From: Megascapheus bottae
Taxonomy: Eukaryota; Chordata; Mammalia; Rodentia; Geomyidae
Direction of reading: 5' to 3'
DNA: 64,000 nt
NCBI GenBank assembly: GCA_024803745.1
Contig: JANJXV010000154.1
Span: forward strand, 248,001 to 312,000
In this document: piece after piece, positions 11,366 through 22,009 of the stretch
Numbering within the stretch: the first letter of the stretch is position 1
Layout: every line of letters starts with the position of its first letter
Translations under genes and position numbers: made by a program
Notes under the pieces: generated by a model
Database searches by the model: none
Seen by the model: only the letters and a program-made list of their open reading frames with translations
What the model was told of the DNA's origin: nothing

Positions 11366-11515
11366 CAAGCCAGGTGTTGGTGGCTCACGCCTGTCATCCT
11401 AGCTACTCAGGAGACTGAGATCTGAGGACCATGGTTCAAAGCCAGCCTGGCACAAAATTCCATGAGACTCCTTTCCAATTACCCACCATAAAATGTTTAA
11501 TGGCTTGTGGCATAT
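11366..11515 (+). mobile_element. B1/ID-fusion SINE, 5' part
   Basis: Head intact: ccaggtgttggtggctcacg, then cctagctactcaggagactg. Tail is truncated and decayed after ccaattacccaccataaaat. Sits directly after the A-tail of the preceding SINE. Confidence 0.85.
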
Positions 11516-11734
11516 CATGGTAGAGCAATTGTGGTATCAAAAAAATAAGTCAGGGGAGTAGATTTAGGTTATAAATGGAATTATTCCATTGAAAAAGAAC
11601 TACATTATATGATGACATATGCTGGTACTCTGAGAATATTGCAAAATCTTAGGGTATCAAGTAATAATACTGTGAAGTACACCAAGAATGTTAATGTTCT
11701 ATGTCTGGCATAATAATCACTTGGGGAAGAAACT

Positions 11735-11985
11735 TTTTTTTCTTTTTTTTGGCTGGGGGATTTGTAAGGCTTGAACTCTGGGCCTGGGCACTGTTCCTGA
11801 GCTCTTCAACTCAAGGCTATCTCCCTACCTATGAAGCCACAGTGCCATTTCCCATATTCTAGTGGTTAACTGTCGATGAGAGTCTCATAGACTTTCTAAT
11901 GCCCAGGCTGGCTTTGAACCAAATCTTTAGATATCAGCCTGATATCTGAGTAGCTAGGATTACAGGTATAAGGCACTGCACCTGG
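11735..11985 (-). mobile_element. B1/ID-fusion SINE
   Basis: Full-length: T-rich tail, gcttgaactctgggcctggg, tctagtggttaactgtcgat, gtagctaggattacaggtat. Counterpart at 45,472-45,725. Confidence 0.9.
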
Positions 11986-12129
11986 CAAGAAATTTATTTC
12001 TTGCTGTTTTATACTACAAATTTACTGTATGTTTTACTTTTTCAAAAAGACTGAGGATGACCTTTGTTCTGTATATAATGGGAAGAGGGGTAGGGAGCTG
12101 TGAGCAGAAGAACTGAGGGGCAATACTCA

Positions 12130-12212
12130 GGGTAGGACAATAGCCTTAACTAAAGAGCTCACGGCCCAAGGTCCAAGCCTCATGACTTTCCCCACTACCC
12201 CACAAAAAAAGG
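12130..12212 (+). mobile_element. SINE tail fragment
   Basis: atagccttaactaaagagct, then caaggtccaagcctcatgac and an A-rich end. Only the tail module is present. Confidence 0.6.
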
Positions 12213-12969
12213 GAAAATAATTGGAGATTGGAGAGGATTTTCTAAAAAGAATATATAGAAATAGTAGTTCAAAATGTAGAAAGAAGTTCAATATTAACAG
12301 TCATGAGAAAAATTAAAATTACAATTAAATCTTTACTTTAAGTATATTAATATAAATATAGTTTTAAACAAAAAGATCCACATACACACACACAAACACA
12401 CACACACACACACGCATACAAAAAAACAACTTTCAAAGTCTAACTATTACTGGGAAGGTAGTGAGAAGAAGTAGAACTTTGGAATAGTTCTGCAAGGAAT
12501 ATAAAACAATCAAAAATTGCGTGGAGAGTGCTAAAAAAGTACTAAATATAGAATTACATAGAAATATGGTCCAACACTTCTATTTCTAGATTTGTACCTA
12601 ACGGAAGAGAAAGCAGAGACTAGAACAAATATGTGGAGAATCCATTCACAACTATTAATAATAATCCAAAGATAGAAATATGCAAAACAATGCATTGAAA
12701 AGGAAGAACATTTTACTATATTTTACAGATGAATCTTGATTACAGTAAACTAAAAATACAGCAGTCATAAAGGAAGAGCTAGGGTATGTTTTCCCTTCCA
12801 GAGCTTCCAAGGATCAACAAACCCTTAGAGCCAAAAAGCACGATGGTTCCAGAGAATGGAGTAGAGAGGAACAGGAGCTGAATGTTTAATGATTATACAT
12901 GGAAGATGAAAATTGCTCTAGATGGGTAGAATGAAGAGAGAACTGTACCCTAAACAATGGTTATGTAGC
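12213..12969. other. AT-rich spacer with (CA)n
   Basis: No gene seen. A short interrupted CA tract at about 12,382-12,413 is longer in copy B (about 46,123-46,172). Confidence 0.6.
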
Positions 12970-13065
12970 CACACAGGATGGGACACACCTATACTCCCTG
13001 ATCTTGGGAAACTCAAGAAGGATTTCTAGCCAACCTGGATGCATGGAAAGATCTATCTTAAAAAC
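12970..13065 (+). mobile_element. B1-like SINE head, diverged
   Basis: ggatgggacacacctatact ... gatcttgggaaactcaagaa follows the head pattern of the fusion SINE but is strongly diverged. Confidence 0.5.
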
Positions 13066-13077
13066 TAATGTGGAGGG

Positions 13078-13250
13078 GCTGGGAGTTTGGCATAGTTGTA
13101 GAGTGCTTGTATGAAGACGAAGGTTCAATTCCGCAGTACCACATACGCAGAAAAAACCAGAAGTAGTGCTGTGGCTCAAGTAGAAAATCACTAGGCTTGA
13201 GGAAAGCTGAAGGACAGTGCTCAGACCGAGTTCCAGCCAAAGGGCTTGTT
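13078..13250 (+). mobile_element. ID-dimer SINE
   Basis: ggctgggagtttggcatagt, ggttcaattccgcagtacca, then tail text agaagtagtgctgtggctca. The middle element of three SINEs lined up head to tail. Confidence 0.85.
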
Positions 13251-13261
13251 TAAAAAAAAAC

Positions 13262-13505
13262 CAGAAAGCTGAGCATGATGGGGTGGTGGCTCACTACTAT
13301 AATCCTAGCTACTCAGGAGGCTGAGATCTGAGGATCAAGGTTTAAAGCCATCCTGGCACAAAAAGACCTGAGACACTTATCTCCAATTTACTTTTAGAAA
13401 ATGGGAAGTGGGGCTTGGCTCCAGAGTAAGTTGGTAGCCAGGAGCTGAAAAGCTCAGGGATAGTGCCCAGGCTGAGTTCAAGATCTATGAACCACAAAAA
13501 AAAAT
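13262..13505 (+). mobile_element. B1/ID-fusion SINE
   Basis: Complete element: ggtggctcactactataatc, tcaggaggctgagatctgag, gaagctcaggga-like tail and an A-run at its end. Confidence 0.9.
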
Positions 13506-13949
13506 AATATGGAAAAATTTGGATTCTGTGAATTTTATCAGGCATATAAATGTCTTTTTTTGCTGTTGAAATAACAAATTGTTTCTAAACATTTTAAAAG
13601 TTTTTACCTAGAAATGTACACTACAAATGGAAATAATAACAAACACAAAATATGCAAAAGATACAAATTATCACAATATGCGTATCCTGCTTCTGTATCT
13701 TTTCACTGACTCCTGTTCAAATGAGTCACATACTCTGAATAATTTTCCCAGTCGATATATGCCACACATATTGGCTTGTACTGAACTTCTTGGGAAATTA
13801 AAAGCAAATACTAAGCAAATGTGTGTTAGATTTTGCCAACAGTGATATTTCAAATATAAATCCCTACTCATTGCATTATTTAATATCAATGCCGGAATCT
13901 AACTTACACTGGCAGAATCTTCAATCTTTTGAGAACCTTCAAATTGGTG
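13506..13949. other. No feature recognised
   Basis: About 440 AT-rich bases between a SINE and the truncated L1. Similar text, with small indels, is in copy B (47,271-47,693). No domain seen in the short frames. Confidence 0.5.
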
Positions 13950-14247
13950 TGTAAATATTTAGGATCGTTATGTCTTCCGGGAGGAAAGATCCCTTTAGTA
14001 GTATGTAGTAACCTTCTTTGTCTTTTCTTACTAATTTTAGTTTGAAGTCTATTTTATCTGATATGAGGATGGCAATTCCAGCCTGTTTATGGGGGCAGTT
14101 AGCTTGATAGAATTTATTCCAACCTCTCACTTTCAAAACATGATGGTTTTTGGGTAAGATATGTCTCTTGAAGTCAGCAGAACGATGGCTCTTGCTTTTT
14201 GATCCAACTAGACAGCCTATGACGTTTAATTGGAGAGTTAAGTCCAT
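13950..14247 (-). pseudogene. L1 ORF2 N-terminal fragment (endonuclease)
   Basis: Starts with MDLTLQLN and contains KVRGWNKFYQANCPHKQAG and DKIDFKLKLVRKDKEGYYIL, as in the L1 apurinic-like endonuclease. Cut off after about 99 codons by the 3' truncation at 13,950. Confidence 0.85.
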
Positions 14248-14523
14248 TGATATTGAGAGTTAGGATTGAGAGATATTTATTAGTTCCTACCATTTTTAAA
14301 AGCTTTTAGTAGGGCCTGTGTCTTGAAATTCTTGTGGTCCTTAGATGGTATGCTGTTTAGGTGTCATTTCTTTCCCTATAATGCATTTATTTTGGTTTTG
14401 TATGTATAGAGCATCGTAGAGAATTCTCTGTAGTGTTGGTTTTGTTTTGACATATTGTTGCAGCTTTTCCCTGGAATGGAATGTTTTTATTGTTCCCTCA
14501 GTTATGAATGAGAGCTTAGCTGG

Positions 14524-15525
14524 CTACAGTATTCTTGGTTGGTAGTTATTTGATTTAAGGACATGACATATATGCTTCCAGTCACTTCGTGCTTGCATGG
14601 TCTCTGCTGAGAAATCTGGGGTGATTCTGATTGCTTTTCCTTTATAGGTTACTGATCCCTTTTCCCTGGCTGCCTTTACGATCTTTTCTTTCGTTTCTAT
14701 TGATCCAGTTCGGATCACAATGTGGCGGTGGGATGTTCTTTTCTGGTCAGGTCTGTTTGGGGTTCTAAAAGCTTCTCGTATCTGGATGGGCCTGCCCTTC
14801 TGGATATTTGGGAAATTCTCTGAGATGATTCCCTGAAGTATATTTCCAATACCATGGAACTCTTTCTCCACACCCTCCTCAATGCCAACTAGCCTTAAAT
14901 TATGGCTTCCTAATTGTATCTTGGACCTCCTGAAGCGCTCTCTCATATTTCCTAGATTTGGATTGACCCATTTTCTGTTCTTTATAATACCTAAATTATC
15001 TTCAGCCACGGAAATTCTCTCCTCTGCAATGTCAAACCTGCTATCAAAGCTATCTACTTTATTTTTCATCTCCCTTGCTCCTAATTGCTCACTTTTGATG
15101 CCTTGCATCCCTTGTTTTAGATCATGTATGGATTTCTTTATCTCCTTGATTTCCTTTTGAGTGGTTAGCTCAGTAGCTTCATTTTCTTTGGACATTTGCT
15201 GGAGTTTGGTCACGTTTGTATTTGTGGATTCTTTGAATTCATCCATCTTTCTTTGAAAAACCTTTATTATGGCCTCCTTTATGGCTTCTTCTTTTTCACT
15301 TATCACCTTGTTTTTGCTTTCCTCTTGTTCAGGTATGGCTTCCTCCATTATCTCTTTCTTTATATTTTCACATTTTTCATTAATGATGTTTATCAATTGC
15401 ATTTGTGTAGCAATTGGAAGACTCTCCTCTAGGTTTGCCAGTGACTGTTCCATTGTCTGTTTACATTGGGTGGGGGATGTTGTTTCTTGATTTGACATTT
15501 TTCTTGAGTTTCTTGTTCTGCCCAT
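14524..15525 (-). CDS. L1 ORF1 protein, open but frame-altered
   Basis: 333 codons, close to the usual length of mammalian ORF1p (about 338). ORF1p is an RNA-binding trimer that coats L1 RNA. The first half is a charged heptad-rich segment (coiled coil); the RRM-like part begins at NLRLVGIEEG and the C-terminal domain follows (RTSHRHIVIR). It reads KNRKW where the array L1s have a TGA stop. An extra T at about 14,903 relative to those L1s means that about 23 residues just before NLRLVG are read in another frame. The frame is open but probably not wild type. The L1 itself lacks most of ORF2. Confidence 0.85.
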   Translation of the reverse strand: MGRTRNSRKMSNQETTSPTQCKQTMEQSLANLEESLPIATQMQLINIINEKCENIKKEIMEEAIPEQEESKNKVISEKEEAIKEAIIKVFQRKMDEFKESTNTNVTKLQQMSKENEATELTTQKEIKEIKKSIHDLKQGMQGIKSEQLGAREMKNKVDSFDSRFDIAEERISVAEDNLGIIKNRKWVNPNLGNMRERFRRSKIQLGSHNLRLVGIEEGVEKEFHGIGNILQGIISENFPNIQKGRPIQIREAFRTPNRPDQKRTSHRHIVIRTGSIETKEKIVKAAREKGSVTYKGKAIRITPDFSAETMQARSDWKHICHVLKSNNYQPRIL

Positions 15526-16199
15526 TTGAAAATGGGAGCAAGATTACTACTAAATACGATTATAGATTTTCAGATATAACCAACCTAGACCTCTGTCGCT
15601 GGCAGACACTAGATGTTCACAAGTTTTGATTGGTATTATCACTCTTTCTTTTTGTGCACTTACAGACCAGCCTAATACAACCACTGATAAGCGATTTATA
15701 CCCAAAACAATAAGCCTCTCAATCCAATCTCTATTGTCTTTAAGTCCCTCTGAGCCTAGAGAATGATTAACCACCTACATATACAATATTGCTCAACAGG
15801 CATCAAGTGTAGATCCGTGCAGTGTAAGGATTGAACGACGAGCAGAGGTCCAGAGATAGAAAAAAAGAATGAGAGAGGTCAGGGGAGGTGCAAGAGGATT
15901 AACATAGGAGTGTAAGAATATTGTAGTAATGAAGAAAAGTTGTAGCATAAGGATAACTGACATAAGTTGGTAAGTAGGTAGCATATTTGAGTACAAAGTT
16001 TGGAAAGTATTAGAATAAAACTTATGTGTTGCTGTACTACTAGCTCTTAGCCCAACCAGTGGCCTCACAATCGACCATGGGATGGATCTGTTTTTCTTGT
16101 CTACGTTGAGGGAAAGGGCTATTTCACAAGATGCAGAAGCGAAGATTTCAGAAGCAAATTCTGTGAGTGAATTAGCTCGTAAAAAGCATTTTTATTTTC

Positions 16200-16398
16200 T
16201 TTTATCTTTCTGCCAGTCTTGGGGCTTGAATTCAGGGCCTGAGCACTGTCCTCGGGTTTTCTCAATTCTAGCCCTCTGCCACTTGAGCCACAGTGCCACA
16301 TCTAGATTTTCTATCTATGTGGTACTGAGCAATCAAACCCAGATCTTCATGGATGCTAGGCAAGCACTCTACCACTATGCCAAACTCTCAACCCTGGC
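16200..16398 (-). mobile_element. ID-dimer SINE inside S
   Basis: gggcttgaattcagggcctg, ctctgccacttgagccacag, atgctaggcaagcactctac. Present in every S copy, including the inverted one (32,620-32,830), so it predates all duplications of S. Confidence 0.85.
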
Positions 16399-16626
16399 AT
16401 AGTAATTATAAGTCATCATCATCATATCCAAATATCCTTTCTCCTACAAAGAATGAACACTTATCTATGTGTGTAATGCTTTTTTTTGATTTCACTAATT
16501 CTTCTGTGTTTTTCCCTCTTGCATTTTTTACACATGACAGCAAAGCTAATCATCAGGAAAAAATTGATTAGGATACAGAAACCGAATAATATCCTAGTAG
16601 ATTGACGTCAAAAATATGTGCAAGAT

Positions 16627-16823
16627 GCCCTGTGTGTTTGACCTAGTGGTAGAGTCCTTGGCTACCAAGCAGTAAGCCTCAGGTTTGATTCCTCATTACC
16701 ACATACATAGAAAACGCTGCAAGTGGTGCTGTGGCTCGGTGGGACAGCTAAAGCCTAAAGAAAGCCCAAGAACAATGTACACACTCTGAGGTCAAGTCCC
16801 AAGACTAGCAAAAACAAAAAAAA
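16627..16823 (+). mobile_element. ID-dimer SINE inside S
   Basis: tgacctagtggtagagtcct, ggtttgattcctcattacca, aagtggtgctgtggctcggt, ending in an A-rich tail. Also at the same place in the inverted S (32,195-32,375). Confidence 0.85.
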
Positions 16824-17206
16824 TTCGACAAGGGGCAAAATGCAGGCAGAGAAGGCACTGTGAAGCAAATGTTTTGTAAAGGATGAGGGCAATATTGACC
16901 CTTAAGTTTGGATCTTACCTAAGAAAGGCTCCTTGAGCCTGAGACCAGACTGGTAGTTGGGCCTAGTGGAAGACATTGGGATTGGACAAATAAGGTGTGC
17001 TGTTTACTACATCCACATGTATATTGTGAGATTGGAGGAGATATTCAGCCTCCAGTATGTCTTTGGTGAGGTCTTCTCTGAGCAAGGATCTTTGGTCATT
17101 GGGCCCTGAAAGGTGACCCTGCCTCCCTCACAATGGAACAGAATATGGAACCCTGGTAACCAAGCCACTGTAACTAACAACCAGCTCAAGCCAGCTCACT
17201 TGGCCT

Positions 17207-17392
17207 GTGGCTCAGGAGGAAGAAAGATGTTGCTGTGCTGTTGCCAAAGGTCAGGAAACTCGAGTCTCAGCCATGGAAGCTGTGGATGTCTTACTCGAAG
17301 ATGTACATGCTAGATCATTGCCAAGCCACAAATCCAGTATAACAGAACTTTCTCTAAGAAGAAGGCCAGGAAAATCCAGGGCAACCAGATGA
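17207..17392 (+). other. Small open frame in S, 61 codons
   Basis: Begins AQEEERCCCAVAKGQE and ends GKSRATR. The same frame is open at 49,850-50,035 and 57,264-57,449, and in the diverged inverted S on the minus strand (31,606-31,851, 81 codons). I recognise no domain. Amino-acid differences between forward and inverted copies are many, so selection is not evident and this may be chance. Confidence 0.25.
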
Positions 17393-17450
17393 GGTAAATT
17401 TCTAAGAAGAAATGTATTTGACCCCATCATCCTCCCCACACACTACAACT

Positions 17451-19611
17451 TTCTTTTTTTTTCATTTTTTTATTGTAATTAGTAAAAGGATTAGATGATA
17501 TTTGCCAGATAGAAGGTGCATTAATTCACATACATTGATACCCTTTCACATGTCTTGGTACCCATTTCCCTCCAACCCCACACCCCCCACCCGTCTTGGT
17601 TTTCCCCCCTTCCCTATCAAATTTCAAATATCCAAGTACAAATAAATTCAATATATCAGATAACAAAGTGAGATACTATACCAATATGGGATAACCAAGG
17701 GACAGCAAGCGAGATGAGAGACAACATAGTACATTAAGGACAACAATCATTCATTATATGGCTTTTGTGTCAATATCCTGGAGGTCCTTTCAATTAGCTT
17801 CACATTATATGGCCTTATATATGGCCTTTTGCTCTATTGACAATCTCTGCCAGTAGAGCCCAAGGTTTCTACTGATTATGACGAGTGAGGGAAACCACTG
17901 AGCCTAAGTTCCTTTGATCCACTCATCAACTGAGGGACATATGGGTTGGTTCCATATCTTTGCTATGGTGAATAGTGCTGCAATGAACATTGTTGTGCTA
18001 GTGGGTTTAGTATGCCCTTGTTTCTGGATTGTTGGGTAAATGCCAAGTACTGGAATTGCTGGGTCATAGGGGAGTTCTATTTTTTGCCTTTTGAGGCACT
18101 GCCGCACTACTTTCCATAGTGGTTGAACGAGTTTGCACTCCCATCAACAGTGTAGTACTGATCCCTCCTGGCCACATCGCCTCCAGCATCTGTTGTCATT
18201 CATTTTCCTGATCCTGGCCATTCTAACTGGAGTGAGGTGGAATCTTAGAGTTGTTTTGATTTGCATTTCTTTTATGACCAGAGATGTGGAGCATTTCTTC
18301 ATGTGTCTATAGGTTATTTTTGTTTCTTCTTCAGAGAAGACTCTCTTAAGTCTTTGGCCCATTTTTAATGGGATGGGTGTTACTTTGGAGGTTAGTTTTG
18401 GAGTGATTCAATTTTTTAAGTTGTTGATATATTTTAGACATGAGGCCTTTGTCCGTTGTTTGGTTGGTGAAGATCTTCTCCCACTCTGTAGGCTTCCTGA
18501 TTAGTTTACTAGCTATATCCGTTGCCATACAAAAGCTCTGCAGTTTAATGCAGTCCCACTTATCCAGCCTTCTCTGAATTGTTGTGATCCTTGGTCCTTA
18601 TTAAGAAAGTTTCGACCTGTGCCAAGGAGGCCTAGTGTATCTCCTATTCCTTCCTGTAAACTTTTCAGTGTGTCAGCTTTTACCTCCACGTCTTTGATCC
18701 ATTTGGAGTTAATTCTAGTGCAAGGTGACAAAGAAGGATCCAACTTTAGTTTTCTGCAGGTGTTTAACCAGTTCTGCCAGCACAACTTGTTGAAGAGGCT
18801 ATCTTTCTTCCATTCTATTTTTTTGGCTCCCTGGTCAAAGATTAGGTGGCCATAGGTCTGTGGTTTAATATCTGGGTCCGCAGTTCGACTCCAATGGACT
18901 TCAGGCCTGTTCTTGTGCCAGTACCAAGCTGTTTTGAGAATTATAGCTCTGTAAGACAGTCCTAAGTTTGGAATTGAAATTCCTCCAACACTGTTCTTTC
19001 TGCTAAGAAGTATTTTTGCTCTACGGGGTCTTTTATTATTCCATATGAAATTTTGAATTGCCTCTTCTATTTCTTTAACGAATGACATTGGGATGCTGAT
19101 TGGTATTACATTGAATTTGTAGATAGCCCTTGGCAAGATTGTCATTTTCACAATGTTGATTCTTCCAATCCAGGAGCATGGGAGGTTTTTCCATTTCCTT
19201 AGTTCTGCTTTTATTTCCTTTTTTGTGGTTTTAAAGTTTTCATCTAAACGGTCCTTTACATTCTTAGTTAAGCTAATTGCTAGGTACTTTATTTTCTTTG
19301 AGGCTACTGTGAAAGTAATTTCTTTCCTGATTATTGCCTCGTTCCTCTCAGTGTTGGCGTAAAGTAAGGTAGTTGATTTGTGAGGGTTCATTTTATGGCC
19401 TGTTACCCTTCCAAATCTTTGAATCAGCTCAAGGAGCTTGGGAGTAGAATCTATAGGATTCTTTAAATACAGAATCATGTCATCGGCAAAGAGGGATAGT
19501 TTTATTTCCTCTTTCCCTACTTGGATCCCCTTTATGCTTGCTTCTTGCCTTATTGCACTGCCTAGGAATTCTAGTACTATGTTAAAAAGGAGTGGAGGGA
19601 GTGGGCATCCT
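17451..19611 (-). mobile_element. L1 (L1b), 5'-truncated, copy A
   Basis: Starts at its 3' end with a T-run (poly(A) on the minus strand), then 3'UTR and the ORF2 C-terminal half up to the reverse transcriptase. It ends at 19,611 in the middle of a sequence that continues in copy B. Relative to copy B, 124 bases are missing near 17,914 between two TTGA copies. The 19,611 edge may be ordinary 5' truncation, but it coincides with the end of the duplication and is more likely its breakpoint. Confidence 0.9.
17904..19478 (-). pseudogene. L1 ORF2 fragment, reverse transcriptase to C-terminus
   Basis: Several open pieces (18,513-19,478 is 321 codons; further pieces at 18,346-18,528, 18,144-18,362 and 17,904-18,107) together cover the part of ORF2 after the catalytic FADD motif. 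Recognisable landmarks are [40 protein letters not shown] and LPYDPAIPVLGIYP. Frame changes between pieces show it is inactive. ORF2p supplies endonuclease and reverse transcriptase for L1 mobility. Confidence 0.9.
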
Positions 19612-19792
19612 GAATGCTACCCTCTAGCTCTTTAATGCAAAGCTTAGGGCTGTGGCATTTTAAGCACAATTCAACGCTCTGTTTTTTGCTGGTTAATTAG
19701 AGGTAAAAATCTTATGGAATGTATTGCGTGGCTGATTTTGAACTGGAATCCTCAGTTCTCAGCTTATCTTGAGTAGCTAGGATTACAGTACT
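19612..19792 (-). mobile_element. B1/ID-fusion SINE, partial
   Basis: Starts abruptly at the L1 break and ends with tgagtagctaggattacag. Only copy A has it at this position, because copy B continues in L1. Confidence 0.7.
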
Positions 19793-20901
19793 TTTACAAC
19801 ATGTATGCTCCTACACATTGCTTCTGATCCAAACACTCATTGTTCAATTTAACTAACAAGATGTGAGGAACGATGATTGACTGTAATTTACTAGATGGGA
19901 TTCTAGTGAGTATATATTTCCACTTCCACTCTGAAGCCAGGGAAATGTTTCTGGTACATGTTTCAACTATCTCCCAAAGAGGAAATAATATGTGAGTACG
20001 TTTGATAGTATTTCAGATAGGAGATGGACTTTGGTGTTTGGAACCTGTTGGGCAGAGTGTATCAGCTGGGCTGTGATAACAGAGATGATGTTACAGACAT
20101 TAATATTTTCATCCCAGACAGACTTAATCCAGATCCTTGGATTTCAGGCCTTGAGTAGATAGAATTACAAGTGTGAGCTGCCACCACCACCTGGTTCATT
20201 TTGGAAACCTTAATTGCTTCTCCTTTCTTCCTTTCCTTTTTTGGAAGATTGATCTAAGCTGGCTGATTGTGCATCACAATGAAGTGATTGGCCTCAGGAA
20301 TTGCAAATATTTGTTTCATCAGCACGGAATGAATGAAGTTGATCTAAACCCAATAGTATTTTCCTTCTGATAAATAGGGAACTTACTTATATCATTTTTC
20401 CTTGCCTTTGCTTTCCCAAAGCAAGCAACATGTTTCTTAAAAACTATACTTCATGAGAATATTATAATTAGAAGCTATCTTCTGCACACTTCAGAATATT
20501 CCTTGCATTTATAAACTTATATTACAATATTAGGTAGAAGAATGGTGACTGTTAGTTTCATAACTACTTCATATGTTTTACTCTTTAAGGCTCATTAAGT
20601 CAAGAAGGGATTAAATACATTTATATAATAGTAGAACATAGCTCCTGCTGATTTGATGTGTGTGCAGATGATACACAGATTTATTAGGATTACTCAAAAG
20701 TTTTCTTCAAATTTTCAGTAGTAGACTGCTATGCTAACTGGTAGGTGATAGTAATGATGCTGAAATTCTATGAATCAGCTATGAAGCAGAATTTCAGGGG
20801 AGAGTATTTGCTAGGGACTTAATTTCTAAGACGCATATCAAGAATATTGAGCTATAACACCAAATGATGGAGGACTCAGCGTCACATTTTGTTGTTTTAT
20901 G
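19793..20901. other. No gene; one SINE fragment
   Basis: Mostly AT-rich sequence. A B1-like head fragment (gagtagatagaattacaagtgtgag) lies at about 20,120-20,195. A 65-codon plus-strand frame at 20,173-20,370 shows no domain. Confidence 0.5.
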
Positions 20902-21108
20902 CAAGTCCTGGGACTTGAACCCAGGGCCTGGGAACTGTCCTTAAAAGTTTTTTTTGCTTCAGGCTAGTGTTCTACCACTTTATCCACAGCTCCACTTCCA
21001 GATTTTTGGTAATGAACTGTAAATCAGAATATCATGCAATTTGTTTGGGCTGGATTCAAACCTGATTCTGTGTAGATAGGATTCCAAGTGTGAGCGCACA
21101 GAGCCTGG
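20902..21108 (-). mobile_element. B1/ID-fusion SINE
   Basis: tcctgggacttgaacccagg, gctagtgttctaccac, ggattccaagtgtgagcgca. Diverged. Confidence 0.75.
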
Positions 21109-21124
21109 CTAGTATCATTCATCA

Positions 21125-21355
21125 TTCAAGTCATGGGACTGCAATTCTGCACCTGGGTCTTGTCACTGAGCTTTTCAGCTCAAGACTACTGCCCTATCCC
21201 TTGAGCCATAGGGCCACTTCTGGGTTTCTGGTGGTTAATTGGAGATAAGAGTCACATGGACTTCAGTGCCCAGGCTGACTTTGAACTGCTATCCTTGGAT
21301 CCCAGCCTCTTGAGTAGCTACATTTACAAGTGTGAGCCACCATACCCGGCTAAAT
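21125..21355 (-). mobile_element. B1/ID-fusion SINE
   Basis: cagctcaagactactgccct, tctggtggttaattggagat, tacaagtgtgagccaccata. Same orientation as, and adjacent to, the previous element. Confidence 0.85.
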
Positions 21356-21364
21356 TATTTTTTA

Positions 21365-21650
21365 AGTTAATTTTTTTTGTTAAGTCAATATATAGTTGGC
21401 ATACGGTTACATAAGTAATGAACATATTTCTTAAGAAAATTGTTATCCCCTCCCTCATTTTTCTCTGTTTTCCTACCCTCAGCCCCCTCTCCACCCAGAT
21501 TGTTCAGTTCATTTCCGTTTAGTGTCTTCCAAGTATCACTGTTCAATTGGTTCACCCTTTTTCCTTTGTTTTTTTTTTTTTTACCATTTTATTATACCCT
21601 CTCCATTCCCCAAATCACATAAACCTATGTACAAGACACAGGGTACCCGA
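21365..21650 (-). mobile_element. Possible old L1 3'UTR-like repeat
   Basis: A C/T-rich segment (gttacataagtaatgaac, ttatcccctccctcattttt) that resembles 27,990-28,140 (gttacatatgtaatgagtac, ttaccccctcccccg). Two similar stretches suggest a dispersed repeat. The family is not certain; old L1 3'UTR on the minus strand is a guess. Confidence 0.35.
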
Positions 21651-21784
21651 ATTCAACACAGTGACTACAGAGAATAAAACTAAAGGGAAAAAGAAGAAAA
21701 GAGGTAAAAAGCAAAGAAAATGAAAGAACATCATACAGTACCTTAGAAGCAACAACACTGAAAAAACAAAACATAAAACCTTGG

Positions 21785-21905
21785 GCTGAAAATGAAGCTT
21801 GCCTAGCATGTATGAAACCCTGGATTCCATTCCTCAGCACCACATAAACAAAAAACTGGAAGTGCCACTGTGACTCAGCTGGTAGATTTCTAACGTTCAG
21901 CACAG
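21785..21905 (+). mobile_element. ID-dimer SINE, partial
   Basis: gcttgcctagcatgtatgaa, ccattcctcagcaccacata, ctggaagtgccactgtgact. Tail cut short. Confidence 0.75.
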
Positions 21906-22009
21906 AGTGTCTCCAAGTGACAAAAATCTGTCACATTTAAGTCAGGCTTCAAAACTTTGCTAGGAACCAGTTATGTGATTTGGAATAAAGTCCAGTTTTC
22001 AAAAAATCA

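Larger units (their letters stand above)
13950..16086 (-). mobile_element. L1 (L1a), 3'-truncated, copy A
   Basis: Minus-strand LINE-1 with 5'UTR (about 15,526-16,086), ORF1 (14,524-15,525) and only the first part of the ORF2 endonuclease domain (to 13,950). The ORF2 remainder, 3'UTR and poly(A) are absent. Loss of the 3' end is not what target-primed reverse transcription produces, so this edge is probably a deletion or rearrangement breakpoint. The same edge is in copy B (47,694), so it predates the duplication. The 5' end abuts segment S. Confidence 0.92.
16087..17450 (+). repeat. Segment S (copy A)
   Basis: A 1.37-kb low-copy segment between the 5' end of L1a and the 3' end (T-run) of L1b. 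Near-identical copies lie at 48,721-50,092, 56,141-57,507 and 63,549-end, and a diverged inverted copy at 31,577-32,945. It contains two SINEs that are also at the same places in the inverted copy. I do not recognise it as a known gene or long terminal repeat. Orientation is given relative to this copy. It holds an open 61-codon frame at 17,207-17,392. Confidence 0.85.

Noticed and set aside
13078..13250. tRNA-like sequence in the ID-dimer SINEs
   Set aside because: The ID head is tRNA-derived but diverged and followed by a SINE tail and A-run; not a tRNA gene.
14882..15629. Plus-strand frames of 71-92 codons opposite L1 ORF1, repeated in each L1
   Set aside because: Antisense shadows of the ORF1 coding strand; conserved only because the L1s are conserved.
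16087..17450. S as a solo long terminal repeat
   Set aside because: No clear TG...CA termini, no polyadenylation layout or target-site duplication recognised, and its edges coincide with L1 junctions.
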